Source: Clostridiales bacterium (lineage in GTDB: Bacteria; Bacillota_A; Clostridia; Oscillospirales; Oscillospiraceae). From it: 64,000 nt of DNA. The stretch spans positions 11,937-75,936 of the forward strand of contig SFKX01000013.1 of the NCBI GenBank assembly GCA_004553625.1, written 5' to 3'. Under the pieces are notes generated by a model. The model was not told the origin of the DNA, did no database searches, and worked only from the letters and a program-made list of their open reading frames with translations. Both the position numbers and the translations under genes were made by a program. Of the stretch, positions 51,835 through 60,548 are shown in pieces; position 1 is the stretch's first letter; every line of letters starts with the position of its first letter.

Positions 51835-53429
51835 GTGTCCAGCGCCGCGCGGATGAAACCCGTGAAGAGCGGGTGCGGCCGGTTCGGGCGGGACTTGAAC
51901 TCCGGGTGGTACTGGACCCCCACGAAGAAGCGCTCGCCGCCGAGCTCCACGGCCTCCACGAGCCTGCCGTCCGGCGAGAGCCCGCTCAGGCGCAGGCCCT
52001 TCGACTCGAGGAGCTCGCGGTAGTCGTTCGAGAACTCATAGCGGTGGCGGTGCCGCTCGGAGACCTCCGCCGCGCCGTAGCAGCGCGCGAGGGTCGTGCC
52101 GGGCATGACGGCGCAGGGCCAGGCGCCCAGGCGGAGCGTCCCGCCCTTGTCCAGGCTCTCGCTCTGGCCGGGCATGAAGTCGATGACCTTGTACGGGCTC
52201 TCCGGGTCGAACTCGCGCGAATTCGCCCCCTCGAGCCCCGCCGCGTCCCGCGCGAACTCGATGACAGCCGTCTGCATGCCGAGGCAGATGCCGAAATACG
52301 GCACATGCCGCTCCCGCGCGAATCGCGCCGCCGCGAACATGCCCTCCGTCCCCCTGCAGCCGAAGCCCCCGGGGACGATGATGCCGTCCAGACCGGAGAG
52401 GAGCGCCGCTCCCTCCGGTTTTTCCAGTTCTTCGGCGTCTATCCAGGCGATCTCCGCCTCCGCGCCCTCGGCCCAGGCCGCGTGCCGGAGCGCCTCCGCC
52501 ACGGAGAGGTAGGCGTCGTGCAGGCGCACATACTTCCCGACGAGGCCGATGCGCACGCTCCGGCGCGGGGCGCGCATCCGCTCGACCATCGCCCGCCACC
52601 CGTCGAGCTCCGGCTCCGGCGTTTCGAGTCCCAGGCGGCGGCAGACCGCCCGCGCCAGGCCCGCCTCCTCCAGCATGAGCGGCGCCTCGTAGAGGTTCGG
52701 CAGGGTCACGTTCCCGATGACGCAGTCCTCCGCCACATTGCAGAAGCAGGCCGTCTTGCGAAAGACCCCCCTGTCCTCGATGGGCTCGTCGCTCCGCAGG
52801 ACGATGATGTCCGGCGAGACGCCCAGGCCCTGCAGCTCCTTTACCGAGTGCTGGGTGGGCTTTGTCTTGTGCTCGCCGGAGGCGCGCAGGTAGGGTACCA
52901 GCGTGACGTGGATATAGGCCGCGTTGTCCCGCCCGGCCTCCCGGCCTATCTGGCGGATGGCCTCTATGAAGGGCTGGCTCTCGATGTCGCCTATCGTGCC
53001 GCCCACCTCGGTTATGAGGACGTCCGCGCCCGTGCGCTCGGCCAGGGCCTTGACGCTCTCCTTTATCTCCTCCGTGATGTGCGGGATGGTCTGGACCGTG
53101 CTGCCCAGGTACTCGCCCCGCCGCTCCTTGCGGATGACGTTTGAATAGACTCGGCCCGTCGTGAGGTTGGAGAGGCTGTTCAGGTCCTCGTCTATGAAGC
53201 GCTCGTAGTGGCCGAGGTCGAGGTCCGTCTCCGCCCCGTCCTCCGTGACGTAGACCTCGCCGTGCTGGTAGGGGCTCATCGTCCCCGGGTCCACGTTGAT
53301 GTACGGGTCCAGCTTCTGCGCCGCGACGCGGAGCCCCCGCGCCTTGAGCAGTCTGCCCAGGGACGCCGCCGTGATGCCCTTGCCGAGCCCGGAGACCACG
53401 CCCCCTGTTACAAAAATGTGCTTTGTCAT
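51807..53429 (-). CDS. pyrG: CTP synthase (glutamine-hydrolysing)
   Basis: The 540-residue enzyme has the N-terminal synthetase domain (KHIFVTGGVVSGLGKGITAASLGRLLKARG, DPGTMSPYQHGEVYVTEDGAETDLDLGHYERF) and the class I glutaminase domain with GICLGMQ (nucleophile Cys) and VQYHPEF (His/Glu). It makes CTP from UTP, ATP and glutamine. The start is ATG 53429, overlapping the ANTAR gene stop as ATGA; the longer frame would run inside that gene. It is the third gene of the glnA-antar-pyrG unit. Confidence 0.97.
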   Translation of the reverse strand: MTKHIFVTGGVVSGLGKGITAASLGRLLKARGLRVAAQKLDPYINVDPGTMSPYQHGEVYVTEDGAETDLDLGHYERFIDEDLNSLSNLTTGRVYSNVIRKERRGEYLGSTVQTIPHITEEIKESVKALAERTGADVLITEVGGTIGDIESQPFIEAIRQIGREAGRDNAAYIHVTLVPYLRASGEHKTKPTQHSVKELQGLGVSPDIIVLRSDEPIEDRGVFRKTACFCNVAEDCVIGNVTLPNLYEAPLMLEEAGLARAVCRRLGLETPEPELDGWRAMVERMRAPRRSVRIGLVGKYVRLHDAYLSVAEALRHAAWAEGAEAEIAWIDAEELEKPEGAALLSGLDGIIVPGGFGCRGTEGMFAAARFARERHVPYFGICLGMQTAVIEFARDAAGLEGANSREFDPESPYKVIDFMPGQSESLDKGGTLRLGAWPCAVMPGTTLARCYGAAEVSERHRHRYEFSNDYRELLESKGLRLSGLSPDGRLVEAVELGGERFFVGVQYHPEFKSRPNRPHPLFTGFIRAALDTQRLDSAKS

Positions 53430-54028
53430 ATCGCGCCTCCCGCTCCTTCCGCGGAGCCTATGAGCTCCAGGGCCAGCTCCCGCCGGGAGATGCGGCGGTC
53501 CATGGCCTCCTTTTCGATGTACCTGTGCGCCTCGGCCTCCGTCATGCCGCGCCGCTCTATGAGCAGCCACTTGGCCCGGTTCACAAGGCGTATCTCCTCT
53601 ATCTTCTCCTCCACCGTGGCCTGGCGCTCCTCCATGCGCCGCAGCCGCTCCCGCGTGGCGCAGAGCACGCGCAAAGACTGCCGCACCAATTGCAGCGGCG
53701 CCGGCTTCGAGACTGTCAGGACGCCGTATTCCGTCACCTTGGTGCAGACCTCGTCATAGAGCGCGGCCTTGACGAAGAGCAGCACGCCCGCGCCCGTCTC
53801 CGCGCAGAGCTCCAGCGCCAGGCGCACGCCGAAGTCGTCCGGCAGCGGCGCGTTTATGATGACGAGGTCGTAGCTCGTCTCGAGCAGTTTGCGCCGGGCC
53901 TGGGCCGCGCCGGAGGCGCAGTCGAGCGGCCAGAACTCCCCGGCGGGCAGCAGTCCGCGCAGGGTGGAGTTGAACTTTTCAGAGGCGGAGACCAGCAGCA
54001 CGGCATAGCCCCGCGCGCCGAACACCAT
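53426..54028 (-). CDS. ANTAR-domain RNA-binding antiterminator with pseudo-receiver
   Basis: In the 200-residue protein, residues 1-120 have a receiver-like fold, but the phosphoacceptor position is Asn (N59 in YDLVIINAPLPDDFG). The C-terminal ANTAR domain (about 130-185) has the pattern IRLVNRAKWLLIERRGMTEAEAHRYIEKEAMDRRISRRELALELI. ANTAR domains bind twin hexaloop RNA hairpins and block terminators. It lies between glnA and pyrG, and the glnA leader holds a fitting structure, so it probably controls its own operon in response to nitrogen. Loss of the Asp suggests signalling by ligand or partner instead of phosphate. Confidence 0.92.
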   Translation of the reverse strand: MVFGARGYAVLLVSASEKFNSTLRGLLPAGEFWPLDCASGAAQARRKLLETSYDLVIINAPLPDDFGVRLALELCAETGAGVLLFVKAALYDEVCTKVTEYGVLTVSKPAPLQLVRQSLRVLCATRERLRRMEERQATVEEKIEEIRLVNRAKWLLIERRGMTEAEAHRYIEKEAMDRRISRRELALELIGSAEGAGGAI

Positions 54029-54060
54029 GGCGCATCCCTCCTTTCCGGTCCCGGTCGGGC

Positions 54061-55275
54061 TCAGCGGCCCAGGTAGGCCCGCAGGACGGGCTCGGGCAGC
54101 CAGCGCGCGACCTCGGTGCTGGCCTGCGCGGCCGCGGCGGCCTCCGCCAGGGAGGCCGGCAGGCGCTTGTAGCGCGAGAGGACCTCCGGCGGCGCGGTGT
54201 AGAGGTTGAAGTCCGCAGGCTCCGGCAGGGTGAGCCGCCGCTCGATGCCGTCGAGCCCCGCGCGGATGAGCAGCGCAAAGGCCAGGTAGGGGTTCGCCGT
54301 CGGGTCCGCCGAGCGGAGCTCCGCGCGCCGGAACTCGCCCTGCGCCGCCGGGATGCGGATGAGCTGCGAGCGGTTCTCGCTCGACCAGCTGATGTAGCGC
54401 GGGGCCTTCCGCCCGCCCAGGCGGAGGTAGGAGTCCTCGCAGGGGTTCAGGAAGAGCGTCAGCGCGCCGATGTGCTCGAGTATGCCCGCGATGACGTAGT
54501 TCAGCGGCTCCGCGCCCTCCGCCCCGCCCCGGACGGAGAGGTTTATGTGCAGGCCGCTGCCCGGGTGCTCCGGCAGGGGCTTGGGCGAAAAGTCCGCGCA
54601 GAGCCCGTTCGCCGCCGCGACGCTCCGCACGACGGAGAGGAAGGTCAGGCTGTTGTCCGCGGCGGAGAGCGGCTCCGAGTAGCGGAAGTCTATCTCGTTC
54701 TGGCTGGGTCCCTCCTCGTGGTGGGAGCTCTCCGGCCGGATGCCCATCTGCTCGAGCGTGAGGCAGATCTCGCGGCGGATGTTCTCGCCCCGGTCCTCTG
54801 GGGCGATGTCCATGTAGCCCGCGCGGTCGTAGGGGATGCGCGTGGGCTCGCCGTTCTCATCCAGGCGGAAGAGGTAGAACTCCAGCTCCGAGCCGAAGGC
54901 GAAGCTGCAGCCCGCGGCCTCGGCGTCTCGGACGGCGCGGCGCAGGATGTGGCGGCAGTCCGCCTCGAAGGGGCTGCCGTCCGGGCAGCGTATGTCGCAG
55001 AACATCCGCACGAGCCGCCCGTTCTCGGGCCGCCAGGGCTGTTCTGCAAGCGTGGCCGGGTCCGGGTGCAGGAAGAGGTCCGAGCGCACCTCCCCGCCGA
55101 AGCCCGGCACCGCCGAAGCGTCAAAGGCTATGCCGGAGTCGAAGGCCCGCTCCAGCTCCGAGGCCATGATGGTCACGTTCTTCTGCCTGCCGTAGACGTC
55201 GCTGAAGGCCAGGCGCACGAACTTGACCTTCTCCTCCCTTGCGTACTGGATGACCTCCTGAGCCCTGTATTCCAT
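54061..55275 (-). CDS. glnA: Glutamine synthetase, type I (short form)
   Basis: The 404-residue protein has the GSI catalytic core: FAFGSELEFYLF (metal Glu pair), HHEEGPSQNEIDFRY, GSGLHINLS (metal His), ENRSQLIRIPA and RRAELRSADPTANPYLAFALLI. It is shorter than the usual ~440-470 residues. The typical adenylylation loop is not evident. It joins ammonia to glutamate. The start is ATG 55275; the in-frame extension to 55332 falls in the leader terminator and is rejected. The ribosome site is weak (GGGCGGG). Confidence 0.93.
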   Translation of the reverse strand: MEYRAQEVIQYAREEKVKFVRLAFSDVYGRQKNVTIMASELERAFDSGIAFDASAVPGFGGEVRSDLFLHPDPATLAEQPWRPENGRLVRMFCDIRCPDGSPFEADCRHILRRAVRDAEAAGCSFAFGSELEFYLFRLDENGEPTRIPYDRAGYMDIAPEDRGENIRREICLTLEQMGIRPESSHHEEGPSQNEIDFRYSEPLSAADNSLTFLSVVRSVAAANGLCADFSPKPLPEHPGSGLHINLSVRGGAEGAEPLNYVIAGILEHIGALTLFLNPCEDSYLRLGGRKAPRYISWSSENRSQLIRIPAAQGEFRRAELRSADPTANPYLAFALLIRAGLDGIERRLTLPEPADFNLYTAPPEVLSRYKRLPASLAEAAAAAQASTEVARWLPEPVLRAYLGR

Positions 55276-55292
55276 GTCCGACCCGCCCTTTC

Positions 55293-55367
55293 GCACACAA
55301 AAAATCAAAAAACCGAGGGCCGCATCCGGCACTGGTCCCTCACTCCGGATGAACGCCCTCGTTCACT
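55293..55367 (-). promoter_or_regulatory. glnA leader: competing hairpins and intrinsic terminator, candidate ANTAR target
   Basis: Transcription should begin near 55367. The leader can fold TGAAC-GAGGGC-GTTCA, a 5-bp stem with a hexaloop, followed by an ATCCGG/CCGGAT stem capped by a possible AGGGAC hexaloop (A at position 1, G at 4, as ANTAR proteins prefer). Alternatively the first hexaloop bases GAGGGC pair with GCCCTC near 55320, forming a long terminator ending in GGTTTTTTGATTTTTT. The two folds exclude each other. Confidence 0.75.
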
Positions 55368-55372
55368 CGGTG

Positions 55373-55401
55373 ACTTTACCACAGCGCGGGCCGTTTGTCA
55401 A
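55373..55401 (-). promoter_or_regulatory. glnA promoter
   Basis: On the minus strand TTGACA (55401-55396) and TAAAGT (55378-55373) are 17 nt apart. Confidence 0.8.
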
Positions 55402-55442
55402 CGAGGATATTTGATAAAAGTGCCGGTTTTGCAATTTTGCGC

Positions 55443-55471
55443 TTGACAAATTGCAGGAAGGGCCTTATATT
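55443..55471 (+). promoter_or_regulatory. glnN promoter
   Basis: TTGACA (55443-55448) and TATATT (55466-55471) are 17 nt apart; the start of transcription would be near 55478. It is divergent from the glnA promoter. Confidence 0.85.
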
Positions 55472-55489
55472 GTTCGCGTTGGACGGCAA

Positions 55490-55529
55490 GGGCGCCGCAG
55501 GCAACAGTGGCCTGCGGCGCCCTTTTTTT
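55490..55529 (+). terminator. Leader terminator (attenuator) upstream of glnN
   Basis: A perfect 13-bp GC stem (55490-55502 with 55510-55522), loop AACAGTG and seven T lie only about 12 nt after the expected transcription start and 25 nt before the glnN start codon. There is no gene between promoter and terminator, so it must act on the glnN transcript itself. Confidence 0.9.
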
Positions 55530-55554
55530 GTTTTTTAAGGAAAGGATGAGCGTG

Positions 55555-57645
55555 ATGTCAGGGATCTGCGAATACTTTGGTAGCATGAGCTTCGACGACC
55601 GGGCGATGCGGGCGCGTCTGCCGGGCTGGGTGTACGACTCGCTCGCCAGAACGCGCGCGGAGGGCCTGCCGCTGGACGCGCGCGTTGCGGACGAGGTTGC
55701 CGCCGCGATGAAGGACTGGGCGCTCGAGCGCGGGGCGACTCACTTCACGCACTGGTTCCAGCCGATGACGGGCGTCACGGCGGAAAAGCACGACGGCTTC
55801 ATCGCCCCGGCGCCGGACGGCGGCGTGCTGATGGAGTTCTCGGGCCGGGAGCTCATCCGGGGCGAACCGGACGCCTCCAGCTTCCCCTCCGGCGGCCTGC
55901 GCGCGACCTTCGAGGCCCGCGGCTACACCGCCTGGGACCCCACCAGCAACGCCTTTATAAAGGACCGCACCCTCTGCATACCGACGGCCTTCTGCTCCTA
56001 CGGCGGCGAGGCCCTGGATAAAAAGACCCCGCTCCTGCGCTCGATGGACGCCCTCTCGCGCGAGGCGCTGCGGGTCCTGCGCCTCTTCGGGGACGCGGAG
56101 ACGAAGCGGGTCCTGCCCTCCGTGGGGCCGGAGCAGGAATACTTCCTCGTGGACGCGGAGCTCTATAAAAAGCGCCCGGACCTCGTCTGCACGGGCAGGA
56201 CGCTCTTCGGCGCGCGCCCGCCCAAGGGCCAGGAGCTGGACGACCACTACTTCGGCAGCCTGAAGCCCCGTGTGGAGGCCTATATGCGCGAGCTGGACGA
56301 GGAGCTCTGGAAGCTGGGCGTCCTGGTAAAGACCGAGCACAACGAGGTCGCCCCCGCGCAGCACGAGCTCGCGCCCATCTACGGCCCGGCGAACATCGCC
56401 ACGGACCACAACCAGCTGACGATGGAGGTCATGCGCAAGGTCGCCTCCCGCCACGGTCTGGTCTGCCTCCTGCACGAGAAGCCCTTCGCCGGCCTGAACG
56501 GCTCCGGCAAGCACAACAACTGGTCCCTCACGACGGACTCCGGCACGAACCTGCTCGCACCGGGCGAGACGCCGCAGGAGAACGCGCAGTTTCTGACCTT
56601 CCTCTGCGCCGTGGTCGAGGCCGTGGACGAATACCAGGACCTCCTGCGTCTCTCTGTGGCCACGGCGGGCAACGACTGCCGCCTCGGCGCGAACGAGGCC
56701 CCGCCCGCCGTCGTGTCCATCTACCTCGGCTCGGAGCTGAGCGGCATCCTGGACTTCCTGGAGCGCGGCGAGCCCTGTCCGGCCTCGGAGCGCAGCTGGC
56801 TGCGCCTGGGCGCGGAGGCCCTGCCCCGCTTCCTGCGGGACTCGACGGACCGCAACCGCACCTCGCCCTTCGCCTTCACGGGGAACAAGTTCGAGTTCCG
56901 GATGCTGGGCTCCTCGAACTCCATCGCCTGCGCGAACATCATGCTCAACTCCGCCGTGGCCGCGGTGCTCCGCCGCTTTGCGGACTCGCTGGAGGGCGCG
57001 GAGGACTTCGGCGCCGCGCTGCGCGGGCTGCTGCGGGACTCCGTGGCGGCGCACCGGCGCATCGTCTTTGACGGCAACGGCTACGACGCCGCCTGGCTGC
57101 GCGAGGCGGAGGCCCGCGGCCTTTCGAACCTGCCCTCCACGCCGGACTGCATGCCCCGCCTGCTGGACGAGAAGAACGTGCGGATGCTGACCTCCCTCGG
57201 CGTCTACACGGAGGCGGAGCTCCGCTCGAGGTATGAGATAATGCTCGAGAACTACTGCAAGAGCGTCACGATAGAGGCCCTGACGATGTGCTCCATGGCC
57301 CGGCGCGACATCCTGCCCGCCGTGGAGCGCTACGCCGCGGAGACGGCCCGCGCCGCCGCCGCGAAGCGCGAGCTGGAGCCGGACTGCCCCTGCGCCTGGG
57401 AGCGGAGCCTGGTGCGCCGCCTCTCGGAGCTCTGCGGGGACATCTCCGCCGGGGCCGAGGCGCTGGAGTCCGGGCTCGAGTCCCTGCACCGGGCCGCGGA
57501 CGTCACGGCCGAGAGCCGCGCCATACGCGACGGGCTCCTCCCGCGCATGGAGGCCCTGCGCGCCGCCGCGGACGAGGCCGAGCGCCTCACCGCCGCCGCT
57601 TACTGGCCCTATCCCAGCTACAGCGAACTGCTCTACAGCGTCTGA
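55555..57645 (+). CDS. glnN: Glutamine synthetase, type III
   Basis: The 696-residue protein is a GSIII. It has FTHWFQPMTGVTAEKHDGF near residue 60, SVGPEQEYFLVD, KTEHNEVAPAQHELAPIY, NGSGKHNNWSL, RLGANEAPPA and ENYCKSVTIEALTM. GSIII enzymes are dodecamers typical of Bacteroidetes and clostridia. The start is ATG 55555 with AAAGGA 8 nt upstream; the ATG at 55546 abuts the ribosome site. It is the first gene of the glnN-asnB-purA-glmS-guaA series, behind a leader terminator. Confidence 0.96.
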   Translation: MSGICEYFGSMSFDDRAMRARLPGWVYDSLARTRAEGLPLDARVADEVAAAMKDWALERGATHFTHWFQPMTGVTAEKHDGFIAPAPDGGVLMEFSGRELIRGEPDASSFPSGGLRATFEARGYTAWDPTSNAFIKDRTLCIPTAFCSYGGEALDKKTPLLRSMDALSREALRVLRLFGDAETKRVLPSVGPEQEYFLVDAELYKKRPDLVCTGRTLFGARPPKGQELDDHYFGSLKPRVEAYMRELDEELWKLGVLVKTEHNEVAPAQHELAPIYGPANIATDHNQLTMEVMRKVASRHGLVCLLHEKPFAGLNGSGKHNNWSLTTDSGTNLLAPGETPQENAQFLTFLCAVVEAVDEYQDLLRLSVATAGNDCRLGANEAPPAVVSIYLGSELSGILDFLERGEPCPASERSWLRLGAEALPRFLRDSTDRNRTSPFAFTGNKFEFRMLGSSNSIACANIMLNSAVAAVLRRFADSLEGAEDFGAALRGLLRDSVAAHRRIVFDGNGYDAAWLREAEARGLSNLPSTPDCMPRLLDEKNVRMLTSLGVYTEAELRSRYEIMLENYCKSVTIEALTMCSMARRDILPAVERYAAETARAAAAKRELEPDCPCAWERSLVRRLSELCGDISAGAEALESGLESLHRAADVTAESRAIRDGLLPRMEALRAAADEAERLTAAAYWPYPSYSELLYSV

Positions 57646-57657
57646 GGAGGTATAGAT

Positions 57658-59271
57658 ATGTGCTCTATCATGGGCTGCTGCGCCCCTCTGCCGGAGAGCT
57701 CCGGCTTTCTGGAGGGCTTTGCGCGCACGAAGTCCCGCGGCCCGGACGACAGCCGCGTCGTCGAGACGGCGGACGGCGTCCTGGCCTTCCACCGCCTCGC
57801 CATCATGGACCCGGAGCCCACGGGGATGCAGCCCTTTGAGCTCGGGGGCAGCCTGCTGGTCTGCAACGGCGAGATCTACGGCTTTGAAAAACTGAAGGCG
57901 GAGCTCTCCGCCAAATACAGCTTCAAGAGCGGCTCGGACTGCGAGGTCCTGCTCCCGCTCTGGTACGAGCGCGGCCCGGAGATGTTCAAAATGCTGGACG
58001 CGGAGTTCGCCCTCGTCCTCTACGACGCGCGGAGCCGGGACTTCGTCGCGGCGCGGGACCCCATCGGCATCCGCCCGCTCTTCTGGGGCGTGGACGCCGC
58101 GGGCAGGACCCTCTTCGCCAGCGAGGCGAAGAACCTCGTCGGCCTTGTGGAGAAGGTCCGGCCCTTCCCGCCGGGCTGCTGGTGGCGCGCGGGCGAGTTC
58201 CACCGCTACGCGGACCCCGGCGCGGTCTCGGAGACGGTGACAGGCACGGAGGAGGAGCTCTGCGCCGGCATCCGCACGCGGCTCGTCGCCGCCGTGAAAA
58301 AGCGCCTCGTCTCGGACGCGAAAGTGGGCTTCCTCCTGAGCGGCGGCCTGGACTCCTCGCTCGTCTGCGGCATCGCGGCGCGGCTCTGCCCGGGACCCAT
58401 CCGCACCTTCGCCATAGGCATGAGCGGCGACGCCATAGACCTCGGCTACGCGCGCGAGGTCGCGGACTTTCTCGGCAGCGAGCACATGGAGGTCGTCGTC
58501 CCCCTGGGCGAGGCCCTGGCAGCGCTCGAGGAGGTCATCGCCGCCATCGGCTCCTACGACATAACCACCGTCCGCGCCAGCGTGGGCATGTACCTCGTCT
58601 GCAAGGCCATACACGAGCGGACGGATGTCCGCGTCCTGCTCACGGGCGAGGTCTCCGACGAGCTCTTCGGCTACAAGTATACGGACTTCGCCCCCTCGGC
58701 GGCGGAGTTCCAGCGCGAGGCGCAGAAGCGGGTGCGCGAGCTCTGGGCCTACGACGTGCTGCGCGCGGACCGCTGCATCTCCGTCCACTCACTGGAAGCG
58801 CGCGTACCCTTCGGGGACCTGGACTTCGTGCGCTACGTCATGTCCATAGACCCGGAGCTCAAGCTGAACCGCCACGGCGTGGGCAAATACCTCCTGCGCC
58901 GGGCCTTCGCGGGCGAGGGGCTGATCCCGGAGAGCATAATCTGGCGGGAGAAGGCGGCCTTTTCGGACGCCGTTGGCCACTCCCTGGCCGACGGGCTCAA
59001 GGCCCTGGCCGCGCGGCGCTACACGGACTCGGAGTTCGAGGCGCGGCGGCAGAAATATGACTACGCCCGGCCCTTCACGAAGGAGGCGCTGCTCTACCGC
59101 GAGCTCTTTGAGCGCCACTACCCCGGCCAGGCGGAGATGATACCCGGCTTTTGGATGCCGAACCCCGCCTGGGCGGGCTGCGACGTGGGGGACCCCTCCG
59201 CGCGCTATCTTTCAAACTACGGCGCGAGCGGGGCTCGGGCCGGGAGCGGGGAGGCGAAGCTATGCGGCTGA
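57658..59271 (+). CDS. asnB: Asparagine synthase (glutamine-hydrolysing)
   Basis: The 537-residue protein has an Ntn glutaminase domain starting at the catalytic Cys2 (MCSIMGCCAP, RGPDDSRV, FHRLAIMD, NGEIYGF) and a C-terminal synthetase domain with the PP-loop LLSGGLDSSL and GEVSDELFGYKY. It makes asparagine from aspartate, ATP and glutamine. GAGGAGG precedes the start. It begins 12 nt after glnN, and its stop lies inside the purA start region. Confidence 0.95.
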   Translation: MCSIMGCCAPLPESSGFLEGFARTKSRGPDDSRVVETADGVLAFHRLAIMDPEPTGMQPFELGGSLLVCNGEIYGFEKLKAELSAKYSFKSGSDCEVLLPLWYERGPEMFKMLDAEFALVLYDARSRDFVAARDPIGIRPLFWGVDAAGRTLFASEAKNLVGLVEKVRPFPPGCWWRAGEFHRYADPGAVSETVTGTEEELCAGIRTRLVAAVKKRLVSDAKVGFLLSGGLDSSLVCGIAARLCPGPIRTFAIGMSGDAIDLGYAREVADFLGSEHMEVVVPLGEALAALEEVIAAIGSYDITTVRASVGMYLVCKAIHERTDVRVLLTGEVSDELFGYKYTDFAPSAAEFQREAQKRVRELWAYDVLRADRCISVHSLEARVPFGDLDFVRYVMSIDPELKLNRHGVGKYLLRRAFAGEGLIPESIIWREKAAFSDAVGHSLADGLKALAARRYTDSEFEARRQKYDYARPFTKEALLYRELFERHYPGQAEMIPGFWMPNPAWAGCDVGDPSARYLSNYGASGARAGSGEAKLCG

Positions 59272-60533
59272 GCGCAGTGGTAGGCCTCAACTGGGGCGAC
59301 GAGGGCAAGGGCCGGATGGTGGACCTGCTCACCGAGGACTGCGACGCCGTCGTCCGCTACCAGGGCGGCGGGAACGCGGGCCACACGGTGGAAAACGAGC
59401 TGGGCAAATTTGCGCTGCACCTGCTGCCCTCGGGCGTGTTCCGGCCCGGGGTGCTGAACGTCCTGGGTCCCGGCGTGGCGCTGGACTGCCAAAGTCTCCT
59501 GGAGGAGATGGAGGAGCTGCGCCGCGGCGGAGTTTGCATAACTCCTGAAAACCTGCTCATAAGCGAGCGCGCGGCCCTGCTCCTGCCCTGGCACCGGCAG
59601 GAGGACGCGCTGGAGGAGGCGCGGCTCGGCGCGCACAAATACGGCTCCACGGTCCAGGGCATCGCGCCCTTTTACGGGGACAAATACCGCAAGAAGGTCC
59701 TGCGCGCCGGGGACCTCCGCTTTCCGGAGCGCCTGGAGGAGGAGCTGGAGTCCCTGCTCGAGTGGAAGGGGCTCGGCCTGCGCGGGCTCTACGGCGCGGC
59801 GGCGCCCACGGCGGCGGAGCTCCGGGCCTGGCTCCGGGACTACGCGGAGCCCCTGCTGCCCTACCTGGGCGACACGGGCGGCGCGCTGGGCGAGCTCGCG
59901 GCCTCCGGCGGGCGGATACTCTTCGAGGCGCAGCTCGGCGCCCTGCGCGACATAGACTGCGGCATCTTCCCATACACGACCTCGTCGCACACCCTGGCCT
60001 CCTACGCCTTCACGGGCGCGGGCATGGCCCCGGGGCGTCTGGACGAGGTCGTCGGCGTGGCGAAGGCGTATTCGACCTGCGTGGGCGAGGGACCCTTCGT
60101 CTGCGAGTGGCGCGGGCCGGAGGCGGAGCGCCTGCGCGAAGAGGGCGCGGAGTACGGCGCGAGGACGGGCAGGCCCCGCCGCGTCGGGCCGATGGACCTC
60201 GTCGCCACGCGCTGCGGGGCGCGGCTCCAGGGCGCGACTCACCTCGCCCTGACGAAGCTGGACGTCCTGGGCTACATGGACCGCGTCCCGCTCTGCACGG
60301 CCTACACCCTGCGCGGGGCGGAGACGCGGGACTTCCCCTACCCCGCCCTTTTGGACGAGGCGGAGCCGGTCACGGAATACATGGAGGGCTGGCGCTGCGA
60401 CGTCTCCGGAGCGCGGCGCTGGACGGAGCTGCCGGAGGCCGCGCGGCGCTATGTGCGCCGGGTGGAGGAGGTCGGCGTGCCTCTGGGCTGGCTCTCCGTC
60501 GGCCCGCGGCGCGAGCAGTATATCAGGCTTTGA
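59262..60533 (+). CDS. purA: Adenylosuccinate synthetase
   Basis: The 423-residue protein has the GTPase-like P-loop LNWGDEGKGRMVD, RYQGGGNAGHTV, KYGSTVQGIAPFY, TTSSHTLASYAFTGAG, RTGRPRRVGPMDLVA and LTKLDVL. It joins IMP and aspartate with GTP on the way to AMP. The start is ATG 59262, 10 bp inside the end of asnB, with GGGGAGG upstream; the longer in-frame start has no support. In this series it is the only biosynthetic enzyme that uses aspartate rather than glutamine. Confidence 0.96.
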   Translation: MRLSAVVGLNWGDEGKGRMVDLLTEDCDAVVRYQGGGNAGHTVENELGKFALHLLPSGVFRPGVLNVLGPGVALDCQSLLEEMEELRRGGVCITPENLLISERAALLLPWHRQEDALEEARLGAHKYGSTVQGIAPFYGDKYRKKVLRAGDLRFPERLEEELESLLEWKGLGLRGLYGAAAPTAAELRAWLRDYAEPLLPYLGDTGGALGELAASGGRILFEAQLGALRDIDCGIFPYTTSSHTLASYAFTGAGMAPGRLDEVVGVAKAYSTCVGEGPFVCEWRGPEAERLREEGAEYGARTGRPRRVGPMDLVATRCGARLQGATHLALTKLDVLGYMDRVPLCTAYTLRGAETRDFPYPALLDEAEPVTEYMEGWRCDVSGARRWTELPEAARRYVRRVEEVGVPLGWLSVGPRREQYIRL

Positions 60534-60548
60534 AGGAGGGACGAGAGG

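Noticed and set aside
55558..58788. 1076-codon minus-strand open frame opposite glnN and asnB
   Set aside because: It is antisense to two well-conserved enzymes and shows no protein family features.
60534..60548. glmS ribozyme
   Set aside because: The purA-glmS gap is only 15 bp, far too short for the ribozyme.
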